Below, one piece after another: positions 5,384-6,141 of a stretch of 6,141 bases of DNA (positions within the stretch are counted from its first letter, which is position 1; every line of letters starts with the position of its first letter). This DNA is from Planctomycetaceae bacterium (GTDB lineage Bacteria > Planctomycetota > Planctomycetia > Planctomycetales > Planctomycetaceae), in contig CANHVD010000370.1 in assembly GCA_947463775.1 (NCBI GenBank), forward strand, positions 1-6,141, in the 5' to 3' direction. Below the pieces are notes generated by a model. It ran no database searches and was not told the origin of the DNA. It saw nothing but the letters and a program-made list of their open reading frames with translations. Both the position numbers and the translations under genes were made by a program.

Positions 5384-6141
5384 ATGAAGATTGCCTCTAT
5401 TGAAGCTATACCGGTTCGTATTCCACTCACCGCAGAACGTCGGATGATCTCTGCGCTGGGGCGTCATGAAGTTTCACAGTTTGTCGTCGTACGACTGACG
5501 ACGGACACTGGCATCGTGGCAGCCGGAGAAGCCACCGCGACTCCTCGCTGGAGCGGCGAAACAGTATGGGGCGTTCAGGCGATCATTCAGAATCTTTTTG
5601 CTCCGCTGCTGCAGGGTTTCGACCTGGACGACCTTCCTGCCATTGACACTCGCATGGATCTGGCGGCAATCGATAATTGGTTTGCCAAGTCCGCTATCGA
5701 GATGGCTTGCTGGGATGCTCTCGGCAAAGCGGCTCAGCGCCCGGTGTATGAATTGCTGGGTGGTGCTGTCAGGCCGTTGACGATTCGCAATCGATTCTCC
5801 ATGGGAGCGTATGCTCCGGAAGTTGCTGCTGAACGAGCCAAACAGCGAATTGCGGCTGGATTTACCACGATCAAAGTGAAGGTTGGAACTGGACCGGAAC
5901 TGGATGTCCAGCGAGTGCACGCGGTGCGAGAAGCCATTGGTCCGGATAACCATCTTACAATTGATGCTAACGGCGGATGGAACGATGAACAGGCTCGATA
6001 TTGCCTGAAGAAAATTGCGGACTGCAATGTAGAGCTGGTCGAGCAACCGCTTCCTCGTGGTGATTATTCTCAGCTCAGAAAACTGCGACAGGACACAGGC
6101 ATCAAAGTGCTGGCTGACGAAAGCTGCTTCGATGAGGTCCA
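5384..6141 (+). CDS. Enolase-superfamily enzyme, mandelate racemase/muconate-lactonizing type (C-terminus missing)
   Basis: The frame is open for 252 codons to the right edge; the family is usually 350-380 residues, so about a third is missing. The ATG has AAGGA (5371-5375) at an 8-nt spacing. The N-terminal capping domain (about 1-125) contains GEATATPRWSGE (48-59) and AIEMACWDALGK (104-115). The barrel then shows KVK (164-166), DANGGW (194-199), VEQPL (219-223) and ADES (244-247). These match the muconate cycloisomerase pattern: base Lys164/Lys166 and metal ligands Asp194, Glu220 and Asp245, at offsets of 3-4 from the P. putida enzyme. The opposite-face lysine lies beyond the window. Such enzymes abstract a proton alpha to a carboxylate, and activities include cycloisomerisation, o-succinylbenzoate synthesis, dipeptide epimerisation and N-acyl amino acid racemisation. 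The specificity cannot be chosen without the remaining barrel. No signal peptide is seen, so it is cytosolic. It is probably co-transcribed with the propeller gene. Confidence 0.92.
   Translation, partial: MKIASIEAIPVRIPLTAERRMISALGRHEVSQFVVVRLTTDTGIVAAGEATATPRWSGETVWGVQAIIQNLFAPLLQGFDLDDLPAIDTRMDLAAIDNWFAKSAIEMACWDALGKAAQRPVYELLGGAVRPLTIRNRFSMGAYAPEVAAERAKQRIAAGFTTIKVKVGTGPELDVQRVHAVREAIGPDNHLTIDANGGWNDEQARYCLKKIADCNVELVEQPLPRGDYSQLRKLRQDTGIKVLADESCFDEV

Noticed and set aside
5474..6046. 190-codon minus-strand open frame under the cycloisomerase-like gene
   Set aside because: The plus strand carries intact KxK, DAN, EQP and ADES motifs in order, so the minus frame is a shadow.

Overview
The window reads as ordinary bacterial chromosome, most likely from a planctomycete (Planctomycetota). 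This is an inference from gene content. It carries a secreted PQQ-type beta-propeller protein of the kind that is greatly expanded in that phylum, and a multi-span membrane protein with a KPPLL motif. It also has weak or absent Shine-Dalgarno sites at several genes and loosely packed genes with repeat-rich spacers. No phage, plasmid, insertion-sequence or CRISPR signature is visible.

Layout. Positions 1-753 (minus) hold the first 251 codons of a polytopic membrane protein whose luminal-loop motifs resemble GT-C glycosyltransferases; it runs off the left edge. A 261-bp divergent spacer follows, with a candidate promoter in each direction and a perfect 10-bp inverted repeat that brackets the -35 box of the rightward promoter. 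Positions 1015-2109 (plus) encode a complete type I DAHP synthase of the AroF kind. A convergent 184-bp spacer with two dyads separates it from rnhA (RNase HI, 2294-2776, minus). rnhA lies 61 bp downstream of infA (IF-1, 2838-3056, minus), and the two are probably co-transcribed.

Positions 3057-3780 hold no convincing gene but are dense in inverted repeats, including an apparent interspersed repeat and an orphan terminator-like hairpin. A complete tRNA-Leu(GAG) at 3781-3862 is followed at once by a strong Rho-independent terminator. Positions 3995-5359 (plus) encode an exported PQQ-like beta-propeller protein. An enolase-superfamily enzyme of the muconate-cycloisomerase type starts 24 bp later at 5384 and is cut by the right edge.

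How they work together: infA and rnhA are housekeeping genes, and the DAHP synthase gates the shikimate pathway. The propeller and cycloisomerase-like genes look like a two-gene operon whose substrate is unknown. I see no clear new multi-gene system. The observations most worth checking are the operator-like repeat over the aroF promoter, the structured 724-bp spacer, and the propeller/enolase-superfamily pair.
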